DNA of 50,749 bases from Candidatus Shapirobacteria bacterium (GCA_017991615.1 JAGOQF010000002.1:1-50749); one strand, 5' to 3'. Shown: positions 34,850 to 43,257, numbered from the stretch's first letter. The notes: generated by a model not told the origin, from the sequence alone. A program made the numbers and translations.

Positions 34850-35450
34850 ACTTTTTTTGGCTTCACAGTTTAACGTGGTTGGTGGCTTAGTTAAAAGATT
34901 TTTTGGTGGGTTGAATTTGGCTGATATTAAAATCGCTTATATACCCAATGCAGAACCAATGAAGGAACCAAAAGACAGAAGTAGTTACAAGACATTGGAA
35001 TTTTTAGGTTTTAAAGAAATTATAATTACCGATGTTGAAAAACTAGAAAAAGATGAAGTGAAAAATATTTTTGATGAATGTCAGGCGATTTTTGGAGCTG
35101 GCGGCGATCCAGTTTATTTGGTTGATAAACTTAGAGAAACTGAGGTTGGCAAACTATTAATTCAAGAGATTAAAAAAGGTAAATTTTATTTGGGTTCTTC
35201 GGCCGGTTCGATGATTATGGGAGAAAAAATTAAAACGACTAAATACTTAGGACAAAAAACCACACCAGGTTTTGGATTGATAAAATTTTCCATATTGCCA
35301 CATTGGGGAAATGAAGATGACAGGGATTATAAGGATAAAAAAGTGGAATTGATTCAAGAAAGTTATGATGAAAAATTGGCGATGATGACTTTGAATGACA
35401 ATCAGGTGGTGGTGGCTGAAGATAATAAAATAGAAATTTGGAATAAATAA
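34842..35450 (+). CDS. Peptidase S51 (PepE/cyanophycinase-like) family protein
   Basis: A 202-aa type-1 glutamine-amidotransferase-like protein of the S51 group, which includes aspartyl dipeptidase PepE. The nucleophile elbow is LGSSAGSMIMG near residues 125-135 with the catalytic Ser in SSAGS, and GAGGDPVYLVDKL (about 86-98) matches the family GGGNxxxLxxxL. A possible catalytic His is in LPHWGNE near 165. It is the last gene of a three-gene operon with two MBL hydrolases. Confidence 0.8.
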   Translation: MNKLFLASQFNVVGGLVKRFFGGLNLADIKIAYIPNAEPMKEPKDRSSYKTLEFLGFKEIIITDVEKLEKDEVKNIFDECQAIFGAGGDPVYLVDKLRETEVGKLLIQEIKKGKFYLGSSAGSMIMGEKIKTTKYLGQKTTPGFGLIKFSILPHWGNEDDRDYKDKKVELIQESYDEKLAMMTLNDNQVVVAEDNKIEIWNK

Positions 35451-35455
35451 ATTGA

Positions 35456-36070
35456 CTAAGAATGTTTTAGATTTATAAGTTTTTTGAGATCTTTGGCGGC
35501 TCGATTTTGAATTTCTTCTTGGTGTTTCAAAAAGAGGTTTCTGTTGCCTATTTTTTCGGTTTTATTTGAGTATAAATTTTTTGAAAAAATAACAAATTTA
35601 TAAGGACTCATATCTTCACCAATATAGGGTTCTTCTATCATGCCAACTTTTCGGTAAAGCTCAGTGGCTACTTTATTGTCTTCAAGATCGGTATATAAAC
35701 GAAAATTTCTATAGCCTAGTGTCTTTGCTTTATTCATCGTCCATAAAAATATTTTTTTACCATAACCTTTGTCTCTAAATTTAGGTAAAACACCAAACCA
35801 ACCACACCAGGCATCTTGGGTTTGAGAATATTTAGGATTTGAATAAATACCCGTCATACCAACAAATTCATTATCTTGGTTTTTACACAACCAAAAATCA
35901 ACAACTTCTTGTTCACCTTCCCCATAAATTTTTTCTATTAGACTTTTGTCGGCAGCGGCTATTAGGTTTAAGGAGCCATCTTCATTTGGAAAAATTGTTT
36001 TCTGAATTTTTATAGCCAAATTAATATTTTTGATGGTAACTTTTTCATACCTAAGAGCTGTTTCCGTCAT
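35456..36070 (-). CDS. GNAT-family N-acetyltransferase
   Basis: A 204-aa acetyl-CoA-dependent acetyltransferase. From the ATG at 36070 it starts MTETALRYEKVTIKN. The acetyl-CoA loop is FRDKGYGKKIFLWTM near 114-128 (R/QxxGxG/A pattern), preceded by AWCGWFGVLPK and followed by RLYTDLEDNKVATELYRKVG, typical of GNAT motif B. The upstream in-frame ATG (36085) is rejected because a TATAAT lies between the two, six bases before 36070. The substrate is unknown. Confidence 0.85.
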   Translation of the reverse strand: MTETALRYEKVTIKNINLAIKIQKTIFPNEDGSLNLIAAADKSLIEKIYGEGEQEVVDFWLCKNQDNEFVGMTGIYSNPKYSQTQDAWCGWFGVLPKFRDKGYGKKIFLWTMNKAKTLGYRNFRLYTDLEDNKVATELYRKVGMIEEPYIGEDMSPYKFVIFSKNLYSNKTEKIGNRNLFLKHQEEIQNRAAKDLKKLINLKHS

Positions 36071-36076
36071 AAGTCG

Positions 36077-36082
36077 ATTATA
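36077..36082 (-). promoter_or_regulatory. -10 element of the GNAT gene (leaderless type)
   Basis: TATAAT followed after CGACTT by the ATG at 36070. Confidence 0.5.
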
Positions 36083-36148
36083 CATATCTTAAATCTGTTT
36101 GAGATATAATAAATAACAGTTAAATAAAATTATTGTTTAAAAAAAAAT

Positions 36149-37426
36149 ATGTCAAAAATAAAAAATATCTTTGCCCGAGAAATATTGGCTTCAGGTGGGG
36201 CGCCGAGTTTGGAAGTAACAGTAACTTTGGAGGGTGGGGCGGTTGGCGAGGCATCGGTAAGTTATGGAGCATCGGCGGGGTCGAAAGAGGCAACGGTATT
36301 GCTGGATGGTGACAAGACTCGATACAACGGCAAGGGAATGTTGACAGCAATCAACAATGTCAACACTAAGATCAAAGAGGCGTTGGTGGGAATGGAAGCA
36401 ACCAATCAGCGAGAAATTGATCAAAAAATGATTAATCTGGATGGAACGATAAACAAAGCGGTGTTGGGGGGAAATGCGATGTTGGGAGTAAGTTTGGCGG
36501 TTTGCCGGGCCCAAGCTGGGGAAGAAAAAATGCCGCTTTATAAGTATTTGAGAAAAACTTATCAAATCGGAGAAATTGGTTGGAATTTACCAAAGCCGAT
36601 GATAGTGATGATTGAAGGCGGTAAGCATGCTGATGAAACTACCGATTTGCAAGAATTTATGGTGGGAGCGATGGGAAACAAGACAGCGGCGGAAAATGTA
36701 CGAATGGAAATGGAAATATATGAAGCATTAAAAAAGATTTTAAAAGCGGAAAAATTGTCGACCAATGTTGGCAATGAAGGCGCTTTTGCTCCCAACGGAA
36801 TTTCATCAAATGAAAAACCGATGGAATATTTGGTGGAGGCAATTAAATCGGCAGGTTACAAGCCGGGGGTAGATGCTGGAATAGGAATTGATGCGGCGGC
36901 CAGCGAATTTTATGACGAAACCACCAAAAAATATAATTTGAAATTGGAAAACAAAGAATTGACTTCGGCAGAACTAATTGAATACTACAAGCCATGGATT
37001 GACAAATATCCGATTGCGACCATGGAGGATATGTTGTCGGAGTTTGATTGGGATAATTGGCCAAAGATGGTGGAAGTGATTGGGGGTAAATTCCCGTTGA
37101 TTGCCGATGATTTGACAGTGACCAACACTAATTTGTGGAAAAAAGCGATTGAAATGAAAGCAGCCACGGCAATTTTGATTAAACTGAATCAAGCTGGAAC
37201 TCTGACAGAAACAGTTGATTGTTGTCTACTGGCAAGAGAACACAATTTGATGACGATGCCGTCTCATCGCGGCGGCGGCGAAACCAATGACACTTTTTTG
37301 GTGGATTTGGCAGTAGCGGTAGGCTCGGCTTACATAAAAGTGGGGCCGACCAGAGGCGAGAGAGTGTGTAAATACAATCGATTGATGAGAATTGAAGAAG
37401 AATTGGCAAGTTTATCAAGTTTGTAA
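36149..37426 (+). CDS. eno: Enolase, divergent at active-site loops
   Basis: Enolase converts 2-phosphoglycerate to phosphoenolpyruvate. The 425-aa chain has the core motifs: YGASAGSKEA loop, DGDKTRYNGKG, GGKHADETTDLQEFM, VGNEGAFAPN, the metal ligands in GIDAAAS, MEDMLSE and ADDLTVTN, the catalytic Lys in LIKLNQ and the IKVGP lysine. Departures from the norm: DSRGNPT is ASGGAPS (conserved Arg lost), GDEGG is GNEGA, and SHRSGET reads SHRGGGET with one extra residue. All metal ligands and the Lys/Glu pair remain. It is followed directly by gpmI. A TATAAT near 36104 leaves a leader of about 30 nt. Confidence 0.94.
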   Translation: MSKIKNIFAREILASGGAPSLEVTVTLEGGAVGEASVSYGASAGSKEATVLLDGDKTRYNGKGMLTAINNVNTKIKEALVGMEATNQREIDQKMINLDGTINKAVLGGNAMLGVSLAVCRAQAGEEKMPLYKYLRKTYQIGEIGWNLPKPMIVMIEGGKHADETTDLQEFMVGAMGNKTAAENVRMEMEIYEALKKILKAEKLSTNVGNEGAFAPNGISSNEKPMEYLVEAIKSAGYKPGVDAGIGIDAAASEFYDETTKKYNLKLENKELTSAELIEYYKPWIDKYPIATMEDMLSEFDWDNWPKMVEVIGGKFPLIADDLTVTNTNLWKKAIEMKAATAILIKLNQAGTLTETVDCCLLAREHNLMTMPSHRGGGETNDTFLVDLAVAVGSAYIKVGPTRGERVCKYNRLMRIEEELASLSSL

Positions 37427-37428
37427 AG

Positions 37429-38991
37429 TTGAAAGTTTATAAAGTTTATAAAGTATTGAAATATAAAAAAGTAATATTAATAATCAGGGATGGGTGGGGA
37501 TGGTCGGAAAATCCTTATGGCAACTTGATTATGGAAGCGAAGACGCCGAATGCCGACAGATATGTGACTGAGTACCCAAGCGCGATTTTAAAATGCACTG
37601 GTGAGGATGTAGGCAATCCAAGTTCGGCTCAAGGTGGTAGCGAGGTGGGTCATTTGACTTTGGGAGCAGGGCGAATAGTTTGGCAGCCGCAAGAATTAAT
37701 TAATCGATCAATTGCGGATGGCAGTTTTTTTGAAAATCCAGCATTGATGTTGGCTATAAAAAATTGTCAAAAAAATAATTCGGCACTACATTTGGCGGGA
37801 TTATTTTCGGACGCCGGAGTCCATTCGGATGTGAATCATTTGTTGGCTTTATTGAAACTGGCTAAAGATAACGGGTTGAGTAATGTTTTTATACATTTAG
37901 TACTAGATGGACGGGATGTACCGGAAAAGTCATCAGGAGAATTTGTCGATAAATTGAAGCAAAAAATGACAGAATTGGGAGTGGGTAAAATAGCTTCAAT
38001 TTGTGGACGGTATTATGCTATGGACAGGGATACAAATTGGGAACGAACCAAGGAAGCTTATGACTTGTGGACGGAAGGTAAGGGTTTTGAGGCTGTGGAG
38101 GCAAAAGAGGCAATTTGTGAAGCCTACAAACGAGGTGATGAAACGGATTATTATGTCCGACCGATAGTGATTAAGGAAAATGGAAAGCCGATGGCGGTGG
38201 TCAAAGATGAAGACTCATTTATTTGGTTTAATTTTAGGACTGACAGATCACGGCAAATTACAGCGATGTTTACCGGGCAAGAAATGTGTCCACCGGAATT
38301 TAGAGGCAATATTAAACCGTTTTGGGTGTGTATGTCGCGTTATGATGACAGTTGGGAGTTGCCAGTAGCTTATTTGCCACAAAAAGTGAAGAATAATTTA
38401 GCGGAAGTGTTGGCTAAAAATGGCAAAAATCAGATCAGAATTGCGGAAACGGAAAAATATGCTCATGTGACTTTCTTTTTTAATTCACAAGTAGAGACGC
38501 CGGTGGAAAATGAAGATAGAGTTTTGGTAGCTAGCCCCAAAGTCCCCTCTTATGATTTGCAGCCGGAAATGTCGGCACCAGAAGTGGCTCAAAAAGTGTT
38601 GGAAAATATTGGTAAATATGATTTTATGTTGGTTAATTTTGCCAATGCTGATTTGGTGGGTCATAGCGGAAAATTTGAGGCTATAAAAAAAGCCTGTGAA
38701 GTGGTGGATGAATTAGTGGGGAAAATTGTGGAGGCGGGAGTAGCGGCTGATTATTATGTAATAGTAGGGGCGGATCATGGCAATGCTGAACATAAATTGT
38801 ATGAAAATGGCGAGGTGGATGTCTCTCATGGGTTTAATCCAGTAAAATATTCGCTGGTGGCTAAAAAAGAAGATTTAGCAGGAATTAAACTGAGAGACGG
38901 CGGGTTGAAAGATGTGGCGCCGACAATTTTGGAACTGATGGGGATAAAAAAACCGGCAGAAATGGACGGAGAAAGTCTGATAATAAAATAA
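37429..38991 (+). CDS. gpmI: 2,3-bisphosphoglycerate-independent phosphoglycerate mutase
   Basis: GpmI interconverts 3- and 2-phosphoglycerate using two Mn ions and a phosphoserine. The 520-aa chain has LIIRDGWGWSENP near the start, the Ser nucleophile in GGSEVGHLTLGAGR (usually MGNSEVGH), GLFSDAGVHS, DGRDVPEKS, and the C-terminal metal site GADHGNAEH and DVSHGFNPVKY. No in-frame ATG exists at the N-terminus; translation must begin at TTG 37429 or TTG 37456, both inside a TTTATAAAG repeat. The gene follows eno by two bases, so both probably share a message. Confidence 0.93.
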   Translation: MKVYKVYKVLKYKKVILIIRDGWGWSENPYGNLIMEAKTPNADRYVTEYPSAILKCTGEDVGNPSSAQGGSEVGHLTLGAGRIVWQPQELINRSIADGSFFENPALMLAIKNCQKNNSALHLAGLFSDAGVHSDVNHLLALLKLAKDNGLSNVFIHLVLDGRDVPEKSSGEFVDKLKQKMTELGVGKIASICGRYYAMDRDTNWERTKEAYDLWTEGKGFEAVEAKEAICEAYKRGDETDYYVRPIVIKENGKPMAVVKDEDSFIWFNFRTDRSRQITAMFTGQEMCPPEFRGNIKPFWVCMSRYDDSWELPVAYLPQKVKNNLAEVLAKNGKNQIRIAETEKYAHVTFFFNSQVETPVENEDRVLVASPKVPSYDLQPEMSAPEVAQKVLENIGKYDFMLVNFANADLVGHSGKFEAIKKACEVVDELVGKIVEAGVAADYYVIVGADHGNAEHKLYENGEVDVSHGFNPVKYSLVAKKEDLAGIKLRDGGLKDVAPTILELMGIKKPAEMDGESLIIK

Positions 38992-39000
38992 ATTATCTTG

Positions 39001-39006
39001 TATAAT
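39001..39006 (+). promoter_or_regulatory. -10 element of the DUF2207 gene (leaderless type)
   Basis: TATAAT followed after TTGGTT by the ATG at 39013. Confidence 0.55.
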
Positions 39007-39012
39007 TTGGTT

Positions 39013-40872
39013 ATGTGGTGGTTGGTATTTTTAGGATGGTTTTTGATTAATCCAAAAACAGGTTTAGCGAAGGATTATTCGATTGATGAGGTTAAAATAA
39101 TAAACACGGTTAATCGGGATGGGTCGATGGCGGTGGAAGAGAGGCGGGTATACAATTTTGACGGTTCGTATTCGTTTGCTTATCAGTATATAAATGAAAA
39201 AGGAGAAAGAGACGAGCCTTATGTGCTGGAGAATTTTGAAATTTGTGATGAAAATAAATGTTACCGGCAGAAAGAGGATGAAAATAATGTCGCTGGAACT
39301 TTTTTTGTTAGAAATGAAGCTGACAGATATTATTTAAAATGGTTTTATAAAGCTAACAGTGAGAAAAAGACTTTTAGTTTGAAATATCGGGTAAAAAATG
39401 TGGTTGATTTGGGTCAAGATTTGGCTCAAATTTACTGGAAGCCAATAGGAAATGATTGGGGAATAAGTCAAAAAAATGTTGAAATTGAATTTAAATTACC
39501 TCCAGGAATAGGAGATAAAGAAATTAACGCCTGGGGTCACGGACCAATTGAAGGAAAAGTATCAATTCCTGATAACCAACTGGTGAAGTTTGAGGTGGAG
39601 AGAGTAAAACAAAAAGAAGGGGTGGAAACAAGAATATTGATGCCAAAAAACATTTTTGATAAGGGAGTGGTGATTGATAAGACGACTGAAGAAATAGTTG
39701 GCGAAGAAGAAGAATTTATAGCTAAAACCAAAGCAAAAATAGAAAAAGAAAAGATGATGGAGGTGGGAATAATAGTGGCGGGATTGGGATTGTTGGGGTG
39801 GCAGATAGTTAAGATCATTAAAAATATGACCCTATTTTTGAAATATGGCAAAGACAAAAAATTGCCTAAGGCGACATTATCGGGAAGATTTTGGGAGCCG
39901 CCAAGTGAGATTGATCCGGCTCAAGTGGAACAGTTGATTAACGGGACAGAAAAGTTAAGTCCAAATTCATTTACAGCCACAATTTTGTCGTTGGTAGCGG
40001 ATGGATTTTATAAAATTGAAAGGAGTAGTCAAAAGGAAGGATTAATTTTTAAGAAATACAGCTATTTTTTGGTACCGATATCAAAGATAAGGAAACCAAT
40101 GTCATCGATTCAAGTGGCAGTAGTAGATATTTTAAACAAAGTAGGTAAAGAAAAGATAAAACTAGACTCAATTTCCAAGTGGGTAAGAAAACATCAAACA
40201 GAGGCGCGAGAATTTTTTACTAAAAAATTTCCTGAAATTGTTAAAAAAGAAAACTTGAATGAAGGGTATTTTGATAAAGAATCAGTAAAACAAATTAAAA
40301 AATATGGGATTGGATTGCATTTGACAGTGGTGTTTGGCGGTATAGTTTTGATGTCAATAATGGCAGGAGTGTGGCCAAGGGTAGGAATAATATTGATATT
40401 AGTAATAAATTGGATAATAGCGTTTGTAGGGATGATGTTAGCCGGGATTTATAAGAATCTTGGACTGAAAAGAACAGAAAAAGGGCGGATAGAAGCCGCT
40501 AACTGGATAGGGTTTAAAAAACACCTCAAAGAATACAATAAAACCGTTAAAGAACCGATTGATTCGATTGTGATTTGGCAAAAATATTTAGTTTACGGGG
40601 CGGCACTGGGGATATCTTTGAAAGCTTTGGCAGAAATCCCAATAAAATTGGATCAAAATGACGAGATAATATTGATGAATAATTGGGGTGGGATGATGGG
40701 AGCAGACGGCAGAATAGATTTTGACGAAAGTTTAAAATCGATTGGAAAATCACTGGAAAGCGTATCAACCTCAATTAACCAAGGTTACGGAGCGGCGGGA
40801 GTCGGTAGTAGTGGCGGATTTAGCGGCGGTGGTGGTGGCGGAGGCGGTGGTGGGGGTGGCGGAGCTGGTTGA
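39013..40872 (+). CDS. DUF2207-family membrane protein with Gly-rich tail
   Basis: A 619-aa membrane protein of the DUF2207 type. It has a signal or anchor (MWWLVFLGWFLI), an outer beta domain (SIDEVKIINTVNRDGSMAVE, later VEIEFKLPPGIG), a membrane helix around 240-260, a cytoplasmic region, two further helices near 435-485, and a C-terminal tail of almost only Gly and Ser, as DUF2207 proteins commonly have. The ATG at 39013 is chosen because the TATAAT six bases before it would lie inside any longer frame. The function of the family is unknown. Confidence 0.86.
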   Translation: MWWLVFLGWFLINPKTGLAKDYSIDEVKIINTVNRDGSMAVEERRVYNFDGSYSFAYQYINEKGERDEPYVLENFEICDENKCYRQKEDENNVAGTFFVRNEADRYYLKWFYKANSEKKTFSLKYRVKNVVDLGQDLAQIYWKPIGNDWGISQKNVEIEFKLPPGIGDKEINAWGHGPIEGKVSIPDNQLVKFEVERVKQKEGVETRILMPKNIFDKGVVIDKTTEEIVGEEEEFIAKTKAKIEKEKMMEVGIIVAGLGLLGWQIVKIIKNMTLFLKYGKDKKLPKATLSGRFWEPPSEIDPAQVEQLINGTEKLSPNSFTATILSLVADGFYKIERSSQKEGLIFKKYSYFLVPISKIRKPMSSIQVAVVDILNKVGKEKIKLDSISKWVRKHQTEAREFFTKKFPEIVKKENLNEGYFDKESVKQIKKYGIGLHLTVVFGGIVLMSIMAGVWPRVGIILILVINWIIAFVGMMLAGIYKNLGLKRTEKGRIEAANWIGFKKHLKEYNKTVKEPIDSIVIWQKYLVYGAALGISLKALAEIPIKLDQNDEIILMNNWGGMMGADGRIDFDESLKSIGKSLESVSTSINQGYGAAGVGSSGGFSGGGGGGGGGGGGGAG

Positions 40873-40875
40873 AAT

Positions 40876-41097
40876 TTATCGTAAAATAAGTGAATCGGAG
40901 AGTGGAAATGAATGAGTTTGAGTGAGAGGGTTATAGGTTTTCTTGGTACAAAGATTGGGAATAGATTCAAAATTGGTGCGATTGTAGTCACATTGAGGAT
41001 TACCTTTTTGACAGAAACCGTCTTTTTCAAAAAGAGTTAAATTAAACGGTAGATTTTGACAAATTTTAATAGTTAAATCTGACTCGGTTTCGGTCAT
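40876..41097 (-). CDS. Small Cys-containing protein coupled to the phosphatase
   Basis: A 73-aa protein whose ATG overlaps the stop of the histidine phosphatase gene (TTATGA), a typical translational coupling. It has four Cys (13, 29, 35, 50) and no membrane helix; the spacing is not a recognised zinc finger. The family is unknown. It converges with the DUF2207 gene with 3 nt between. A frame on the same DNA that reads poly-Pro through the DUF2207 Gly tail is a shadow. Confidence 0.6.
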   Translation of the reverse strand: MTETESDLTIKICQNLPFNLTLFEKDGFCQKGNPQCDYNRTNFESIPNLCTKKTYNPLTQTHSFPLSDSLILR

Positions 41098-41717
41098 AAG
41101 AAATCGTGAATATTAAATTGATCAACAGTAAAAACTTGATTTTTTAAATTAAAAATAGTGTAGCCGCCGAGAGCGGTTTTGGCATCACGGATATCTTTGT
41201 CTGAGGGCTTAAGGGAAGGATTAAGAGAATAAACGGTGTTGCGAACAATACCACCATGAGTGGAAACCAAAATGATGGGTTGAGGAAATTGATTGGCAAT
41301 ATCAATTAAAGTTTGTTTGAATTTGGAAATAGCTTGATTGAAAGTTTGTTTACCTTGGGGTGGTAACCAGTCAGGGTTGATCATTGATTGAGTATAGAGG
41401 CGTTCTCGAACATCTTTGGGCTGAGTAAAATCAGTGGTGGGATAAAACTCGGCCAGGTCAGGGTAGACCAAAATTTGACCAATATTAAGAATATTTCTGA
41501 CAATTTCAGCACTTTGCAAAGAACGAGTGAAGGGACTGGAGAAAATATAAGGATTGTTTTTTAGACTAGGGAAACGAGTCTGAAGGGTATGCCCAAGTTT
41601 GGTAATCTGATCAATCCCCTCTAAGGTAAGAGCGTTGTGTTTATCACCAATGGAATTGTTGGTAATGTGAGAAATTTTTTGTTTGTCGCCGTGCCGAAAA
41701 AGAATAATCTGGGTCAT
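41094..41717 (-). CDS. Histidine phosphatase family protein
   Basis: A 207-aa phosphoglycerate-mutase-like phosphatase. From the ATG at 41717 it begins MTQIILFRHGDKQ, with the catalytic His in RHG; further signatures are SSPFTRSLQSAEI near 62 and the second His in LVSTHGGIVRNT near 155. The upstream TTG in frame is not needed. A TATAAT stands 12 nt before the ATG. Family members include cofactor-dependent phosphoglycerate mutases and sugar phosphatases; since gpmI is present, a general phosphatase is more likely. Confidence 0.87.
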   Translation of the reverse strand: MTQIILFRHGDKQKISHITNNSIGDKHNALTLEGIDQITKLGHTLQTRFPSLKNNPYIFSSPFTRSLQSAEIVRNILNIGQILVYPDLAEFYPTTDFTQPKDVRERLYTQSMINPDWLPPQGKQTFNQAISKFKQTLIDIANQFPQPIILVSTHGGIVRNTVYSLNPSLKPSDKDIRDAKTALGGYTIFNLKNQVFTVDQFNIHDFL

Positions 41718-41795
41718 AGCCAATGATATATTATAAACGAGATTGATGTGGAATTATGGAATAAGTGAGTAAATAATATTTTAAAATAGTACTGT

Positions 41796-41801
41796 TATAA
41801 T
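41796..41801 (+). promoter_or_regulatory. -10 element of the LssY_C gene (near-leaderless)
   Basis: TATAAT nine bases before the ATG at 41811. Confidence 0.5.
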
Positions 41802-41810
41802 TTGAGTGGT

Positions 41811-42614
41811 ATGGAATTGTGGGAACGAGGGGGAAATAATTTATTCAAATTGTTAATTCAAGCAGGAATACTGTGGCTGATCGTGTCTCAGATATTTGTC
41901 AGATTGGAAGAAAGACTGCCATTTTTTGTAGCAGCGTTGGCAACTTATGTAATTTCAGCATATGTAATACTGCCGTTTTTAGTTCAGTTTTGGTTGCTAT
42001 TGACCAGGCAAGGCAGAATCCCCCGGTTTACCAAATCTAGAGATGGACTAACGGTGGATCCAGTTAATTTGATTTTGTTAGGAACAATAGATGAATTGGA
42101 AGCGGCGTTTAAAAAAATCGATTGGCACAAAGCAGATAAAGTCAATTTAAAAACATCTATAAAAATGATCGATAGATTTATTAGAAATAAGCCATATAAA
42201 ACGGCACCGTTCAGTTATTTATTTTTATTTGGAAGAAGACAAGATATCGGTTTTCAGAAAGAAATTGGTGACAGTCCTAGAAAAAGACATCATATCAGAT
42301 TTTGGGGAGCTGACAAGAACAAAGTAATTGATCCGTTTGATGTAAATTACTGGACAAAAAAACAAAAATTTAATCATAAAAAATCAATGATGTGGATTGG
42401 GGCGGGTAGTATGGATGTGGGTTTTGGACTGACCAGGTTGACATACAGAATTTCTCATCGAGTAGATCATGATGTTGACAAGGAAAGGGATTTTATTATT
42501 AGGGAACTAAAGCAAGCTGGGTGTATTAGTAGAGTTTATTATTACAAACCAGGGGCGTTGAAGGTGGGAAAATACACTTCAGATGGAAGAATTGCAGTGG
42601 CAAAAATGATTTAA
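41811..42614 (+). CDS. LssY C-terminal-domain membrane protein
   Basis: A 267-aa protein with two N-terminal membrane helices (about 12-30 and 36-62) and an LssY_C domain. Family segments: DPVNLILLGTIDELEAAFKK near 83-102, LFLFGRRQDIGFQKEIG near 143, SPRKRHHIRFWGA near 162, MWIGAGSMDVGFG near 200 and HRVDHDVDKERDFI near 220. LssY was named in Legionella, but its biochemical role is not established. The start at 41811 is preferred over an in-frame TTG at 41802. It converges with the DUF134 gene, overlapping by four bases. Confidence 0.83.
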   Translation: MELWERGGNNLFKLLIQAGILWLIVSQIFVRLEERLPFFVAALATYVISAYVILPFLVQFWLLLTRQGRIPRFTKSRDGLTVDPVNLILLGTIDELEAAFKKIDWHKADKVNLKTSIKMIDRFIRNKPYKTAPFSYLFLFGRRQDIGFQKEIGDSPRKRHHIRFWGADKNKVIDPFDVNYWTKKQKFNHKKSMMWIGAGSMDVGFGLTRLTYRISHRVDHDVDKERDFIIRELKQAGCISRVYYYKPGALKVGKYTSDGRIAVAKMI

Positions 42615-42889
42615 GACTGACTAATTTTTATGGCTTTACCTTTGATTATGGCAGTAGCAATTTTTTTGTAAGCTTTATCTAAAATCCGTCCAAAAGTGGG
42701 TTGTGAGACGTTCATTTTTTTGGCGGCGGCAACCTGGTCTAGTTTGTCGACATCGTGCAATTTTAAGGCCTCCAACTCATCTGGTAACAATTCAACTTCT
42801 TCTAAGACTGATAGAGGTACACCCCGGGGTTTAAAATAAAAAACCTCGGGGTTAAACCTTAAACGTCTAGGATTTTTAGGCCTGACCAT
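42611..42889 (-). CDS. DUF134 (UPF0251) DNA-binding protein
   Basis: A 92-aa helix-turn-helix protein. It has the family opening RPKNPRRLRFNPEVFYFKPR, then the acidic DELEALKLHDVD and an HTH around QVAAAKKMNVSQPTFGRILDK (about 55-75). DUF134 genes are often paired with DUF5320 and dinitrogenase iron-molybdenum cofactor-like proteins. Here it lies six bases after a DUF5320 gene, behind a consensus promoter covered by a 24-bp palindrome. Autoregulation through that palindrome is a reasonable inference. Confidence 0.88.
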   Translation of the reverse strand: MVRPKNPRRLRFNPEVFYFKPRGVPLSVLEEVELLPDELEALKLHDVDKLDQVAAAKKMNVSQPTFGRILDKAYKKIATAIIKGKAIKISQS

Positions 42890-42895
42890 ATTATT

Positions 42896-43165
42896 TTATT
42901 TTGATTCTTGTTGAAGTTTTTTAACATCTTCAAGCTCTTCTTCTAGGGCCTGTCGATAATCTGACAGAGCTTGAGCTTTTTCTTCTTTGGTTTGGGGTTG
43001 ATTCCAACCAAAAAAACGACCTAATCCGCGACCGAAGCCTCGACCGCAGCCAAATCCAAATCTTCGGCCAAAACCTAAACTTAAACCTTGATCGCCGCAA
43101 GGACCAAGACCTCTGCCGGTACCTGGACCTTGACCGGTAGGACCGGTTTTATCTCTATTTGGCAT
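42896..43165 (-). CDS. DUF5320 domain protein
   Basis: An 89-aa protein starting MPNRDKTGPTGQGPGTGRGL, the classic DUF5320 opening (MPxxDGTGPxGxGPxTGR), followed by Cys23 and Cys40 in a Gly/Phe/Arg-rich middle and a C-terminal coiled coil (about 57-88). The family often occurs with iron-sulfur or molybdenum-related proteins, but its function is unknown. An AAAGGAAG Shine-Dalgarno sequence precedes the ATG. It is the first gene of a two-gene unit with DUF134. Confidence 0.87.
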   Translation of the reverse strand: MPNRDKTGPTGQGPGTGRGLGPCGDQGLSLGFGRRFGFGCGRGFGRGLGRFFGWNQPQTKEEKAQALSDYRQALEEELEDVKKLQQESK

Positions 43166-43185
43166 ATTGCTTCCTTTAATAAATT

Positions 43186-43209
43186 TATAATGAATATATA
43201 TTCATTATA
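43186..43209. promoter_or_regulatory. 24-bp perfect palindrome (operator candidate)
   Basis: TATAATGAATAT followed by its exact reverse complement, with no mismatch. It starts at the -10 hexamer of the DUF5320-DUF134 promoter and covers the expected transcription start, the usual position of a repressor site. DUF134, the HTH protein encoded downstream, is the natural candidate ligand. Confidence 0.72.
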
Positions 43210-43232
43210 GTTTAACTAATAAATAATGTCAA
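43204..43232 (-). promoter_or_regulatory. Consensus sigma70 promoter of DUF5320-DUF134
   Basis: TTGACA (43227-43232), exactly 17 bp spacer, TATAAT (43204-43209): a perfect match to the sigma70 consensus, which is exceptional in this window where -35 boxes are generally weak. Confidence 0.85.
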
Positions 43233-43257
43233 TAGGTAAAACTTTAATAAAATATTT

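Noticed and set aside
40785-41030. Minus-strand frame with a long proline run
   Set aside because: The proline run is the antisense of the Gly-rich tail of the DUF2207 gene; the real minus-strand small gene here is in a different frame.
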